18,847 bases of DNA, from the NCBI GenBank assembly GCA_002369055.1, contig DFEL01000044.1, positions 1 to 18,847 of the forward strand, read 5' to 3'. The position numbers and the translations under genes were made by a program. The notes beneath the pieces were generated by a model that worked only from the letters and a program-made list of their open reading frames with translations, was not told where the DNA came from and ran no database searches. The stretch comes from Cyanobacteria bacterium UBA3803. Lineage in GTDB: Bacteria > Cyanobacteriota > Vampirovibrionia > Gastranaerophilales > Gastranaerophilaceae. How positions within the stretch are numbered: position 1 is the stretch's first letter; each line of letters begins with the position of its first letter. This document shows, one piece after another, positions 1-7,288 of this stretch.

Positions 1-1
1 A

Positions 2-625
2 CCACAAGGAGGAAGAAAACATCCTCATCAAGAGTTTATACAAATTGATACAAGCAATATTTTATTCATCGTTGGCGGTGCATTTGTAGGATTGGATAAA
101 ATTATTGAAAGACGTGCTGATGAAGGTACATCATTAGGTTTTGGTTCTAAACCTGCTTTAACAAAAGCGGAAAAAGAATTGGAACAATCTAAAATGCTTA
201 AGAAGTTGCAACCGGAAGATTTGTTAAAATTTGGTTTAATACCGGAATTTATAGGTCGTGTTCCTGTTTATGCAGTTCTGGATGCATTAGATGAAAAAAC
301 ATTAAAAATGATTTTAACCGAACCTAAAAATGCCATTATTAAGCAATATCAATGCTTACTTCAAATGGATGGTGTTGATTTGGAATTTGAACCTGATGCA
401 ATTGAAGAAATAGCAAAAGAAGCTATTAAACGTAAAACAGGTGCAAGAGCCTTACGTTCTATCGTTGAAGAACTTATGCTTGATGTTATGTATGATGTTC
501 CTACAAAAGAAAATATTAAAACATTTAAGATAACAAAAGAAATGGTTGAAAATCGTAATAAAGCAGAGTTAATTCAACTCCCTCAAAAAGCGGAAAACAA
601 AGAAATTAAAGCAGAAATAGCATAA
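2..625 (+). CDS. clpX: ATP-dependent Clp protease ATP-binding subunit ClpX, C-terminal part (5' end outside window)
   Basis: The reading frame is open from base 2 to the stop at 623-625, so this is the last 207 codons of a gene that begins before the window. ClpX is the AAA+ unfoldase that feeds substrates to ClpP in the cytoplasm. The visible part begins just before the QEFIQIDTSNILFI block and contains GGAFVGLDKII, the LGFGS segment that corresponds to the ClpP-docking IGF loop, the KFGLIPEFIGRVPV block, and the sensor-2 GARALRS motif followed by VEELMLDVMYDVP. These are in the canonical ClpX order and spacing. The lysine/glutamate-rich tail (about the last 25 residues) is the usual poorly conserved end. 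A strong terminator begins at the stop codon, so clpX is the last gene of its transcript. The N-terminal zinc domain and Walker motifs are not in the window. Confidence 0.97.
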   Translation, partial: PQGGRKHPHQEFIQIDTSNILFIVGGAFVGLDKIIERRADEGTSLGFGSKPALTKAEKELEQSKMLKKLQPEDLLKFGLIPEFIGRVPVYAVLDALDEKTLKMILTEPKNAIIKQYQCLLQMDGVDLEFEPDAIEEIAKEAIKRKTGARALRSIVEELMLDVMYDVPTKENIKTFKITKEMVENRNKAELIQLPQKAENKEIKAEIA

Positions 626-660
626 AACAAAAGTCCGATATTTTATCGGACTTTTGTTTT
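624..660 (+). terminator. Rho-independent terminator of clpX
   Basis: A perfect 17-bp inverted repeat (arms 624-640 and 644-660) closes a three-base TTT loop. The core is AAGTCCGATA/TATCGGACTT flanked by AAAAC/GTTTT, so the descending arm supplies the U-rich tail. The 5' arm overlaps the last two bases of the clpX stop codon. Confidence 0.93.
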
Positions 661-670
661 AAATTTTTGC

Positions 671-699
671 AAAAAAAAACCACTCATTTTTGAAGTGGT
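671..699 (-). terminator. Rho-independent terminator facing clpX
   Basis: On the minus strand ACCACT (699-694) pairs with AGTGGT (684-679); an alternative register gives eight pairs with one bulge. It is followed by an unbroken run of U (679-671). On the plus strand there is no U tract, so the terminator acts only for minus-strand transcription. It lies tail to tail with the clpX terminator. Confidence 0.75.
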
Positions 700-733
700 C
701 TTGGAATTTTTCTTTGTAATTCCTCGTGTAGAA

Positions 734-761
734 GGTTAGTGTGTGTAGGTTAGTGTGTGTG
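734..761. repeat. Two tandem copies of a 14-nt GGTTAGTGTGTGT unit
   Basis: The 14-mer at 734-747 is repeated at 748-761 with only the last base differing (A/G). On the minus strand it reads as CA-rich with TAACCT at each unit boundary. It forms the unstructured middle of the candidate sRNA. Confidence 0.8.
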
Positions 762-812
762 TGTTAAAAAAACTTTGCTGAATTAACTCTCGTTAAATTC
801 CTCTCGCATGTA

Positions 813-843
813 TATAAAGTATTTTTTTGAAGCCCGATTTCAA
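813..843 (-). promoter_or_regulatory. Putative promoter of the minus-strand sRNA
   Basis: On the minus strand, TTGAAA (843-838) is followed after 19 bases by TTTATA (818-813). The -35 matches the sigma-70 consensus at five of six positions, but the spacer is long and the -10 is imperfect. The call rests mainly on the terminator downstream needing a start. Confidence 0.4.
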
Positions 844-922
844 AGAAAATAAAAACTGTTACATATCTTTACAATAATATTCTTGAATGCTTTATGCAAA
901 GAAATAAGCACAATTCAAAAAA

Positions 923-951
923 TTGACAAAAATATTTCAGTAACCTAAAAT
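923..951 (+). promoter_or_regulatory. Sigma-70-type promoter of the radical SAM gene
   Basis: A perfect TTGACA (923-928) is followed after 17 bases by TAAAAT (946-951). The predicted start near 958 leaves a leader of about 22 bases, carrying AAGGGG (966-971) eight bases before the ATG at 980. Confidence 0.75.
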
Positions 952-979
952 AAGATAAGTTTTATAAGGGGTAAGAAAT

Positions 980-1948
980 ATGGTAATGATATCTATAACT
1001 ACAAACTGCAATAATCACTGTAGATATTGTTTTTTAACAGATGAGTATAATAAAAAAAATTTGTACTTGAGTTATCAAGAAGTTATAAGAATTCTTGATT
1101 GGATAGGTGAATCTAGTAGGGTATGTATTTTAGGTGGAGAGCCTACACTTCACCCTGAAGTTGTCAGAATAATGAAAGTAGTTGCTGAAAGATATGAAAA
1201 TTACACTTTTTTGACAAATTTGTTGTGCAATACGGAAAAATTAAATAATATTATTGAGGTTGCACCAAATGCTCATTGGCTTATTAATACTACAGCACGT
1301 GATGAGTTAAGGCACTTGCTAATTGAAAATATGAAATTTTTACAACAAAAAAAAAGTTTTAAAAAAAAATTAACTCTGGGAATAACGTTAATCAATGATT
1401 ACGACTATGATGAAAAAAATATTTTAAACTTGATTGAACTGGGTAAAAATTATAGAGATATTATCAAAAATTACAGGTTAGGTATAGCAACACCTTTTCA
1501 CAGAGAAAAATTTGAACTTTTAAATTATGATGAACCTATAAAAAGACTTTGTAAATTAGTTAAAGAATATACTCCTGATATCTCTATTAATGTTGATTGC
1601 GGTACAAATTCTTGTCAGCTATCTAATAATATAATGGAACATTTGGAAGACTATAATATACGATCTATAAAATTGGACTATACACGATGTCCAGGAGCGA
1701 TAGGTATTGGTGCAGATAAAGCAATCGCCTGGTGTGCATCTATACCTAAAGATTTTTTAATGATTAACCATTACAGTATATTTGAAAATTATGCAGAAGC
1801 ACATCGTTATTTTAAAATAAAAATAAATGAGTACATGGATAAATATCAAAAATATTGCAAATCAATCACAAATTGTCAAAATTCAGACTGTAAAGGTACC
1901 TGTATAGCAATAACAGAATATTTAAGGCGACAGAATAATTGTGAATAA
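980..1948 (+). CDS. Radical SAM protein with SPASM/twitch-like C-terminal cysteines, substrate unknown
   Basis: The 322-residue product carries the radical SAM signature CX3CX2C at Cys10, Cys14 and Cys17, which binds the 4Fe-4S cluster that cleaves S-adenosylmethionine, and a GGEPT motif at 52-56 that contacts SAM. A second cysteine set follows: Cys237-PG-X12-Cys252, then Cys293, 299, 304, 308 and 321. The order fits an auxiliary iron-sulfur cluster domain of the SPASM/twitch type, although the final spacing (CX4CX3C) is not the textbook CX2CX5CX3C. SPASM enzymes often modify peptides or activate other enzymes, but I see no precursor peptide, peptidase or transporter beside it, so I do not name a substrate. 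It has its own promoter and AAGGGG ribosome site and is followed by a separate def promoter, so it appears to be monocistronic. Its many ATA and AGA codons and A runs look slightly different from the flanking genes, which hints at an insertion between clpX and def, but weakly. Confidence 0.85.
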   Translation: MVMISITTNCNNHCRYCFLTDEYNKKNLYLSYQEVIRILDWIGESSRVCILGGEPTLHPEVVRIMKVVAERYENYTFLTNLLCNTEKLNNIIEVAPNAHWLINTTARDELRHLLIENMKFLQQKKSFKKKLTLGITLINDYDYDEKNILNLIELGKNYRDIIKNYRLGIATPFHREKFELLNYDEPIKRLCKLVKEYTPDISINVDCGTNSCQLSNNIMEHLEDYNIRSIKLDYTRCPGAIGIGADKAIAWCASIPKDFLMINHYSIFENYAEAHRYFKIKINEYMDKYQKYCKSITNCQNSDCKGTCIAITEYLRRQNNCE

Positions 1949-1969
1949 TATTTTTTCCCACTTATTCTG

Positions 1970-1978
1970 TGATATAAT
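1970..1978 (+). promoter_or_regulatory. Extended -10 promoter of the def operon
   Basis: TGaTATAAT (TATAAT at 1973-1978) has the TGn extension that can replace a good -35; the -35 region is only a T run. The predicted start near 1985 gives a leader of about 23 bases containing AAGGGG before the ATG at 2008. Confidence 0.6.
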
Positions 1979-2007
1979 TAGGTTACAGGGAAAAATAAGG
2001 GGTTATT

Positions 2008-2610
2008 ATGGCTGTAAGAAAGATATTAAAATTCGGAGATTCCTTTTTAAGAGAAAAGGCTAAAGACGTACACAAAGTTTCGAGAAAAATTCAAGATTTA
2101 GTAAGTGATTTACTCGATACAATGTATGCAAATAATGGTGTTGGTCTTGCAGCACCTCAAATTGGTGAACCTTATAGGGTATTTGTTATAGATGTTTCCA
2201 CAGGGGATGAACCATTAAATCCTATTGTATTTATAAATCCAAAAATCATAAAAAAATCCGGTGCAACAATCAGTAGAGAAGGTTGTTTAAGTTTTCCGGA
2301 AGCATTTACTGATGTTAGAAGATACAGTGATGTAATGATAAAAGCAATGGATAGAAAAGGTCGTTCATTTGTTTTAGAAGTGAAGGACGGGCCGTTATTG
2401 GCAAGAGCCATTCAACACGAATACGATCATTTAGACGGCATTTTGTTTGTTGACCACGCAATAAACCGATTTGAAGCGGAAGAAGAATTAGCAAATCATA
2501 ATTTGCCGCCAATGGAAGTAGATAAAATGATTGATGAACCTGAACTTGCAGAAAAAATAAATGAACTTTTAGAGGCTACTGAAGTAGAAGAAAGCGAAAA
2601 TGAAGAATAA
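2008..2610 (+). CDS. def: Peptide deformylase
   Basis: The 200-residue protein removes the formyl group from the N-terminal methionine of nascent proteins at the ribosome exit. All three family motifs are present: GVGLAAPQIG (motif 1), EGCLSFP (motif 2, whose Cys binds the metal) and HEYDHLDG (motif 3, with two metal-binding His and the catalytic Glu). The length is normal apart from an acidic C-terminal tail (EATEVEESENEE) that looks dispensable. The ATG is preceded by AATAAGGGG at a good distance. The gene overlaps the start of fmt by 11 bases, so def and fmt are translationally coupled, the classical pairing of the enzyme that removes and the enzyme that adds the formyl group. Confidence 0.97.
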   Translation: MAVRKILKFGDSFLREKAKDVHKVSRKIQDLVSDLLDTMYANNGVGLAAPQIGEPYRVFVIDVSTGDEPLNPIVFINPKIIKKSGATISREGCLSFPEAFTDVRRYSDVMIKAMDRKGRSFVLEVKDGPLLARAIQHEYDHLDGILFVDHAINRFEAEEELANHNLPPMEVDKMIDEPELAEKINELLEATEVEESENEE

Positions 2611-3535
2611 AATTAAAGTTGTATTTTTTGGAACACCAAAAATTGCGTTAAAATCTTTGGAATATCTTATTAAATCTGAAAATATAGATGTACTTGCAGT
2701 TGTTACACAACCTGATAAACCAGCAGGTCGTGGTCATAAATTAACTATGTCCCCGATAAAAGAATGTGCTATTGAAAATGGCTTACCTGTTTTTCAGCCA
2801 AAATCAATAAGGAAAGAACTTGAAATTCAAGAAGAATTAAAAAAATTAGAACCTGATTTTTTTGTAACCTTTGCATTTGGACAAATTTTATCACAAGAAG
2901 TTTTAGATATACCAAAATACGAAACAATAAATCTTCATGCTTCGCTTTTGCCAAAATATAGAGGTGCAAACCCTTTACAAAGGGCAATTATTGACGGAGA
3001 AAAGCAAACAGGGATTTGCACTATGATTACTGAATTGGGACTTGATTGCGGTGATGTTTGCTTGAAAGAACCGATAGAAATATCTGATACTTTAAATTGT
3101 GTTCAATTATTTGATATAGTTGCGGATAAATCACCTAAAATGATTGAAAAAACACTTATTGGACTTGTTGAACATACAATAACACCTGAAAAGCAGTGTG
3201 AAGATGGTGTTTGTATGGCTTGTAAACTTACAAAAGAAGAATGCAGAATTGATTGGTCAAAATCTGCAAATGATATACATAATTTAGTAAGAGGCATTTA
3301 CTGTTGTCCAAGTGCTTATTTTAATTTTAACGATAAGATTATAAAAGTTCTTGAAACAGAAGTTTTAAATGGCAATGGAAAAGAAGGTGAATTTATAAAT
3401 ATTTCCAAAGAGGGTGTAGAGGTTGCTTGCGGTACAGGAAGCCTTTTATTAAAACGTGTAAAACCGGAAGGTAAAGGTGAAATGTCTGCAAGAGATTGGT
3501 ATAACGGAGTTAAAAATGCAATCAAAGGGAATTAG
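2600..3535 (+). CDS. fmt: Methionyl-tRNA formyltransferase
   Basis: The 311-residue enzyme transfers a formyl group from 10-formyltetrahydrofolate to initiator Met-tRNA. The N-terminal domain has VVFFGTPKIALKSLE, VTQPDKPAGRG (the loop that recognises the acceptor stem), then the catalytic block with NLHASLLPKYRGANP and QRAIIDGEKQTGICTM. The C-terminal OB-like domain carries the usual RVKPEGKGEMSARDW ending. The start at 2600 sits inside the last codons of def and probably relies on coupling; there is a purine-rich GAAGAAAGCGAAAA upstream rather than a strong Shine-Dalgarno sequence. The 3' end overlaps the chosen aroH start by 20 bases. Confidence 0.97.
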   Translation: MKNKIKVVFFGTPKIALKSLEYLIKSENIDVLAVVTQPDKPAGRGHKLTMSPIKECAIENGLPVFQPKSIRKELEIQEELKKLEPDFFVTFAFGQILSQEVLDIPKYETINLHASLLPKYRGANPLQRAIIDGEKQTGICTMITELGLDCGDVCLKEPIEISDTLNCVQLFDIVADKSPKMIEKTLIGLVEHTITPEKQCEDGVCMACKLTKEECRIDWSKSANDIHNLVRGIYCCPSAYFNFNDKIIKVLETEVLNGNGKEGEFINISKEGVEVACGTGSLLLKRVKPEGKGEMSARDWYNGVKNAIKGN

Positions 3536-3866
3536 AGGAGCAATTACAGTTCAAGAAAATACGGAAAGTTCAATAAAAGAAGCGACAATAGAACTTTTGA
3601 GCGAACTTGTAAGAGCAAATAAAATTGTTGAAAGTAATATTTCTCACGTGTTTTTTACTTTAACTGAAGATTTAAATGCTGCTTTTCCTGCAAAATTTGC
3701 AAGGCTTGATTTCGGGTGGAAAAATGCTGCAATGATGTGTCATCACGAATTAAATGTTCCAAATTCCTTGCCAATGTGTTTAAGAATATTGATTGTAGTA
3801 AATTGTGAAGATGATTTTAAACCTAAATTTGTTTATTTAAAAGGTGCTGCAAAGTTAAGAGGTTAA
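3516..3866 (+). CDS. aroH: Chorismate mutase, AroH type
   Basis: The 116-residue product matches the trimeric Bacillus-type AroH fold that converts chorismate to prephenate on the way to phenylalanine and tyrosine. RGAITV at the N-terminus, AAFPAKFARLDFGW in the middle and the CHHELNV...CLRILI block are all in place. Counting from the ATG at 3516, the active-site residues fall at Arg7, Cys75, Glu78, Arg90 and Tyr107, essentially the same numbering as the Bacillus enzyme, which is the reason for choosing this start over an earlier in-frame codon at 3477. GGAG (3506-3509) lies six bases upstream, inside fmt. The protein is shorter at the C-terminus than the Bacillus one. Its place in a translation-linked operon, between fmt and rqcH, is not a pathway context for aromatic amino acids. 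Confidence 0.93.
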   Translation: MQSKGIRGAITVQENTESSIKEATIELLSELVRANKIVESNISHVFFTLTEDLNAAFPAKFARLDFGWKNAAMMCHHELNVPNSLPMCLRILIVVNCEDDFKPKFVYLKGAAKLRG

Positions 3867-3867
3867 A

Positions 3868-5457
3868 ATGATTTATTTTGATAATTTAACCCTAAAGGCG
3901 TTTGTTGAAGAAAACAGAGATTTTTTTTGCGGTGCAAGAATACAAAAAATTCAACAACCCACACGTCGTGAATTTATTTTTATATTAAGAAAGAATGGCG
4001 AATCAAAACGTTTTTACGTTAATATTACTCCAAATCTTCATCACATTTGTTTTATGAGCAAAGAAAATGAAGAAAAGCGTTATCTTTCAATACCCAAACA
4101 ACCGCCAATGTTTTGCATGTTGCTGCGAAAATATATTGAAAACGGAAAAATAGTTAAAATCGAACAGCCTTTTTATGAAAGAATTTTAGAAATTTATATT
4201 GAAGCTTATAACGAATTATCTGAAAAAATAAATCTTTGCCTTGCAATAGAATTAATGGGAAAGCACTCTAACATTGCTCTTTATAATACGACAAACAGCA
4301 TGATATACGGCTGTGCTCACAACGTAGGTTCTGAAAAAAGTCGTGATAGAGAAATGCGTGGAAATGTTCCTTATGTTTATCCTCCGAAACAAAATAAACG
4401 AGATTTTTTGAGTTATAACGGACAAATTAATTTTGAAACTTTGGCAGATGATTTTTTAGGATTTTCCAAACCTTTTGCTCAAATGTGTGAAGAACAAGAT
4501 ATAGAAACAATTAAAGATTTTCTTGAATTGAAATACCTTTCTCCCGTTATAAGTGAAGATTTTTCAAGATATGCACTATTTTCGCAAATTCTCGACGGAA
4601 TACAACAAAATAGTGTTAATGATATGATAGATAACTATTTTTCATACCATCAAAATAAAGAAATTTTAGACACATTAAGACATAAATTGACGAACGTTGT
4701 ATCTCACAGGCTAAAAAAATCAGAAAATTCCCTAGAGAAAATTGAAAGGCAGTTAAAAAAAGAAAAAAATGCCGAACGATACAGAAAATATGGTGATTTG
4801 ATTATGGCAAACCTGTATAATTTAAAAGATTTTCAAGCAAATTGTACACTAACGGACTGGGAAACAAACGAAAAAATTACAATTAATTTAGATGAAACAA
4901 AAACTCTAAAAGATAACGCAAACAGATATTTTAAACTTTATAACAAATCAAAACGTTCAACCGAAAAACTTATCCAGCTGAAAGAAGAACTTACCAATGA
5001 AAAAGGATATTGTCTTCAAACAATTTATTTAATAGAAACTGCTGAAAATATTGATATTTTAAACGAAATAAAACAAGAAGTTTTGCAGGAAGAAGATATT
5101 AAAAAAGCCAAAATAACTCCCATAGATGAAAGAAACATTTTGGGACATACTGTTTTTGTTGGTAAAAACAACAAACAAAATGATTACATTATTTCAAAAT
5201 TGGCAAAAGATGAAGATTTATGGTTTCATACAAGTACTTGTGCCGGTTCTCACGTGCTTTTAAAAATTCAAGGACACGAAAAGCCAAGTGATGAATTGAT
5301 TTTTGAATGTGCAAAACTTGCAAAACAATATTCGCAAGGTGCAAATTCAAGTAAAATAGGCGTAATTTACACAAAAAGAAAGTATTTAAGAAAACCGCCT
5401 GCCGCAAATTTAGGATATGTAACATATAAAAATGAGCAGGAAATTATTATTGATTAA
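3868..5457 (+). CDS. rqcH: NFACT family protein (RqcH/FbpA-like, ribosome-associated quality control)
   Basis: At 529 residues this has the family's full layout: NFACT-N (about 1-180) with FDN at the start, PPMFCMLLRKYIENG and ELMGKHSNIALYN; a central helical/coiled-coil region (about 260-390, rich in Lys and Glu); and the NFACT-R (DUF814) domain with DLWFHTSTCAGSHVLLK and the ending YLRKPPAANLGYVTYKN. Family members bind 60S/50S subunits blocked with peptidyl-tRNA and, in RqcH, recruit tRNA-Ala to add alanine tails. The 'DR' pair of RqcH/Rqc2 NFACT-N is Glu104-Arg105 here, a conservative change at an important position. The gene starts two bases after the aroH stop with AAGAGGTT overlapping that stop, so it is cotranscribed. 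In other bacteria the same family has been described as fibronectin-binding, but the sequence supports the ribosome role better. Confidence 0.93.
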   Translation: MIYFDNLTLKAFVEENRDFFCGARIQKIQQPTRREFIFILRKNGESKRFYVNITPNLHHICFMSKENEEKRYLSIPKQPPMFCMLLRKYIENGKIVKIEQPFYERILEIYIEAYNELSEKINLCLAIELMGKHSNIALYNTTNSMIYGCAHNVGSEKSRDREMRGNVPYVYPPKQNKRDFLSYNGQINFETLADDFLGFSKPFAQMCEEQDIETIKDFLELKYLSPVISEDFSRYALFSQILDGIQQNSVNDMIDNYFSYHQNKEILDTLRHKLTNVVSHRLKKSENSLEKIERQLKKEKNAERYRKYGDLIMANLYNLKDFQANCTLTDWETNEKITINLDETKTLKDNANRYFKLYNKSKRSTEKLIQLKEELTNEKGYCLQTIYLIETAENIDILNEIKQEVLQEEDIKKAKITPIDERNILGHTVFVGKNNKQNDYIISKLAKDEDLWFHTSTCAGSHVLLKIQGHEKPSDELIFECAKLAKQYSQGANSSKIGVIYTKRKYLRKPPAANLGYVTYKNEQEIIID

Positions 5458-6086
5458 CGCAATTCTTTACTGTGGCAGTCTGTTCCGCCTGTTTTAATTA
5501 ATCCGTATTTATCCGCAATTTTTTCAACAGTTTTTCTTGAATGAAATTTAATAATACCTCTGTGTCTGTCATAAGGATAATATACTTCAATACCGTCAAG
5601 ACCAAAGTCAATTAATTGTTTTACAAAAGCATCAAGATTTAAACACCAATAGCAAGCAGGATGTGCTAAAACAGCAATCCCTCCTGCATCATGAATTGCC
5701 TGTATTAGCTTTTTAACATTTCTTTTTGCAAAAATTCTAACCCAGTCAGATTCTGTATCTCGTTTATTTTTTGCCAAAAACGGATTTAATAATTTGGTAT
5801 TAATATCAAAACCATATCCTAAAAGGTGAAAAAACGTTGTTTTATACCAGCAGTCAAATTCAATTCCCGGAATTACAATGCTTTCGTTTTTTAAATTAGT
5901 TTTGATATATCCGTCAAGAGTATTATGATCTGTAATAGAAATATATTCATATCCTTTATCTTTCGCCTGACGCACAATTTCATCCGAAGTCATCTGTCCG
6001 TCAGAAAAAGTTGAGTGAATATGCAAATTTACGTTATTATGATAATTATCTTTGGTAAAAGTTTTTATTAACTGTTTGTAATCCAT
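5454..6086 (-). CDS. PHP-domain metal-dependent phosphoesterase
   Basis: From the ATG at 6086 the product is 210 residues. All PHP metal-ligand motifs are visible: HIH (22-24) with Asp29, TDHN (52-55), GIE with Glu76, His87 in FHLLGYG, AHP (141-143) and GTDCH (201-205). This matches the small PHP phosphoesterases related to TrpH/YciV (Rnm), which hydrolyse 3',5'-nucleotide bisphosphates or short RNA ends, but the substrate cannot be read from sequence. The enzyme is short for that group: it ends five residues after the last metal motif. An in-frame ATG further upstream at 6155 would overlap the divergent gene at 6147; the 6086 start is preferred because GCGGA lies eight bases upstream and TATAAT (6122-6117) gives a normal leader. 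The stop codon shares the TTAA at 5454-5457 with that of rqcH. Confidence 0.87.
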   Translation of the reverse strand: MDYKQLIKTFTKDNYHNNVNLHIHSTFSDGQMTSDEIVRQAKDKGYEYISITDHNTLDGYIKTNLKNESIVIPGIEFDCWYKTTFFHLLGYGFDINTKLLNPFLAKNKRDTESDWVRIFAKRNVKKLIQAIHDAGGIAVLAHPACYWCLNLDAFVKQLIDFGLDGIEVYYPYDRHRGIIKFHSRKTVEKIADKYGLIKTGGTDCHSKELR

Positions 6087-6146
6087 TTTCAAATTCCGCT
6101 GATTTGTTATAAAATAATTATACAATAAAAATGGGGTCAAAATATT

Positions 6147-7064
6147 ATGACACAAAGTAAAAAAAACGTATTTGGGATATTTATGGAAGGTTTGGGAATA
6201 TATTTAAAACATTCACCAACCCTTATAAAATATATGAGTTTTCCTATATTCGGACAACTCATTGGTATAATCTTATCATTTGCTCTATCATTGGGATTTG
6301 CATATACTATCGGCACTAAAATTCCTGATACAACAGTAAGTTTTGCTATTACAATGGCTCTTGCAGTACCCGGATTAATAATCTTTGCAAAAGCATTTTG
6401 GGAATATTTAGTTGCTTATGTTGCAGTATGTTCAATGGCAGAAAATACAGTTAAATCAGGCAGAATTTATGATATTAATGCTCATAAAAAAGTGGCAACA
6501 ACGTCAAAAAGAATGGGTGATTTCATAACATTGTGGCTATTGTTTGGTTTATTTACACTAATCGCTATATTTCCTCCTATGTGGATTATTGCAGTTGTAG
6601 CATTTGTGTTCATAAGTTTGATATTTCAAGTGTTTACATTTGAAAAAAATCTTTCCGCAGTAGATTGTTTTAAACAAAGTGCAAAATTGGTAGTGAAAAA
6701 TTTTGGCGGTACTGTCGGATTACTTTTAATACTTGGTATCTTTACTTATTTTCTTTTACCAAAACTGGCAGAAATTTTATTAACATTAATTCAGGTTGTA
6801 AATCTTTTTGCAATGTTGTTAGACCCTATGATATCGGATATTTTGCCAATTGATAACTGGAACGCAGCATTTGAAGCATTAGGACAAAATTACATGATAA
6901 CGTCTTTGGATGTTTCAAAAATGATTATATCTTCTGTAATTTCATGGTTTGTGGTAAGTTTTACGCTTCCATTGCGTTCAATATGCTTTACTCTGTGGTA
7001 TAAGCAACTGAGCATATCTGAAATAAAAGAAAAGAAAAAGAAAGCAAAATCTAAAAATGTATAA
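6147..7064 (+). CDS. Polytopic inner-membrane protein of unknown function
   Basis: The 305-residue protein has about six hydrophobic segments, roughly at 34-55, 65-88, 125-145, 147-165, 188-210 and 265-285, separated by short basic loops, and a lysine-rich C-terminal tail (KEKKKKAKSKN). There is no signal peptide and no catalytic motif that I recognise. The general look (FEKNLSAVDCFKQSAKLVVKNF before a long membrane helix) resembles the DUF975/YciC-like family of membrane proteins whose function is unclear, but I would not name it. GGGG lies about 11 bases before the ATG. It heads an operon with the zinc-ribbon gene (8-base overlap) and rph. Confidence 0.8.
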   Translation: MTQSKKNVFGIFMEGLGIYLKHSPTLIKYMSFPIFGQLIGIILSFALSLGFAYTIGTKIPDTTVSFAITMALAVPGLIIFAKAFWEYLVAYVAVCSMAENTVKSGRIYDINAHKKVATTSKRMGDFITLWLLFGLFTLIAIFPPMWIIAVVAFVFISLIFQVFTFEKNLSAVDCFKQSAKLVVKNFGGTVGLLLILGIFTYFLLPKLAEILLTLIQVVNLFAMLLDPMISDILPIDNWNAAFEALGQNYMITSLDVSKMIISSVISWFVVSFTLPLRSICFTLWYKQLSISEIKEKKKKAKSKNV

Positions 7065-7272
7065 ATGCAATAATTGCAATAGTATTGATAAATTTGAATT
7101 AATGTTTTCAGAAAAATACAATGGTAACAGAAATTTTACTCAAAAATACAATGCAAGACAACAAATAGAAATCACTATTGACGGTCATACATTCATACCA
7201 ACACTGGATTTTATGAATGAGCACGCTGTTTGCAAATATTGCGGACAAATTTATATTTGGGATTATGAATAA
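7057..7272 (+). CDS. Small zinc-ribbon protein
   Basis: The 71-residue product has one CXXC pair near each end (CNNC at 4-7, CKYC at 59-62), the classic four-cysteine zinc-ribbon arrangement that brings the termini together. The middle is hydrophilic with Asn/Lys/Gln and then ITIDGHTFIPTLDF. The ATG overlaps the last eight bases of the membrane gene, so translation is coupled; there is no strong Shine-Dalgarno sequence. Sixteen bases separate its stop from the rph start. I do not recognise a family; similar small ribbons can bind RNA or act as structural partners. Confidence 0.75.
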   Translation: MYKCNNCNSIDKFELMFSEKYNGNRNFTQKYNARQQIEITIDGHTFIPTLDFMNEHAVCKYCGQIYIWDYE

Positions 7273-7288
7273 TGAAAGGGTTACTAAA

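Larger units (their letters stand above)
671..806 (-). ncRNA. Candidate small RNA, minus strand, ~135 nt
   Basis: No protein gene lies on the minus strand here, yet there is a strand-specific intrinsic terminator at 671-699 (nine U after the stem) that only makes sense for a minus-strand transcript. A promoter-like pair (TTGAAA, 19 bases, TTTATA) lies at 843-813, predicting a start near 806. Reading on the minus strand, the predicted RNA has a 5' hairpin (800-780, GAATTTAAC/GTTAATTC with one bulge and a GAGA tetraloop of GNRA type), an unstructured CA-rich stretch made of a tandem 14-nt repeat (761-734), a second hairpin GGAATT/AATTCC (723-703), and then the terminator. Its longest ATG frame is only eight codons, so it is unlikely to be an mRNA. 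The layout (two structured ends around an exposed C/A-rich module) resembles trans-acting sRNAs such as cyanobacterial Yfr1, but I see no sequence homology to that or any named RNA. Confidence 0.6.

Noticed and set aside
808..852. 14-codon frame upstream of the radical SAM gene as a precursor peptide
   Set aside because: It has no ribosome site, lies upstream of the mapped promoter pair (923-951), overlaps the sRNA promoter on the other strand, and has no leader/core character.
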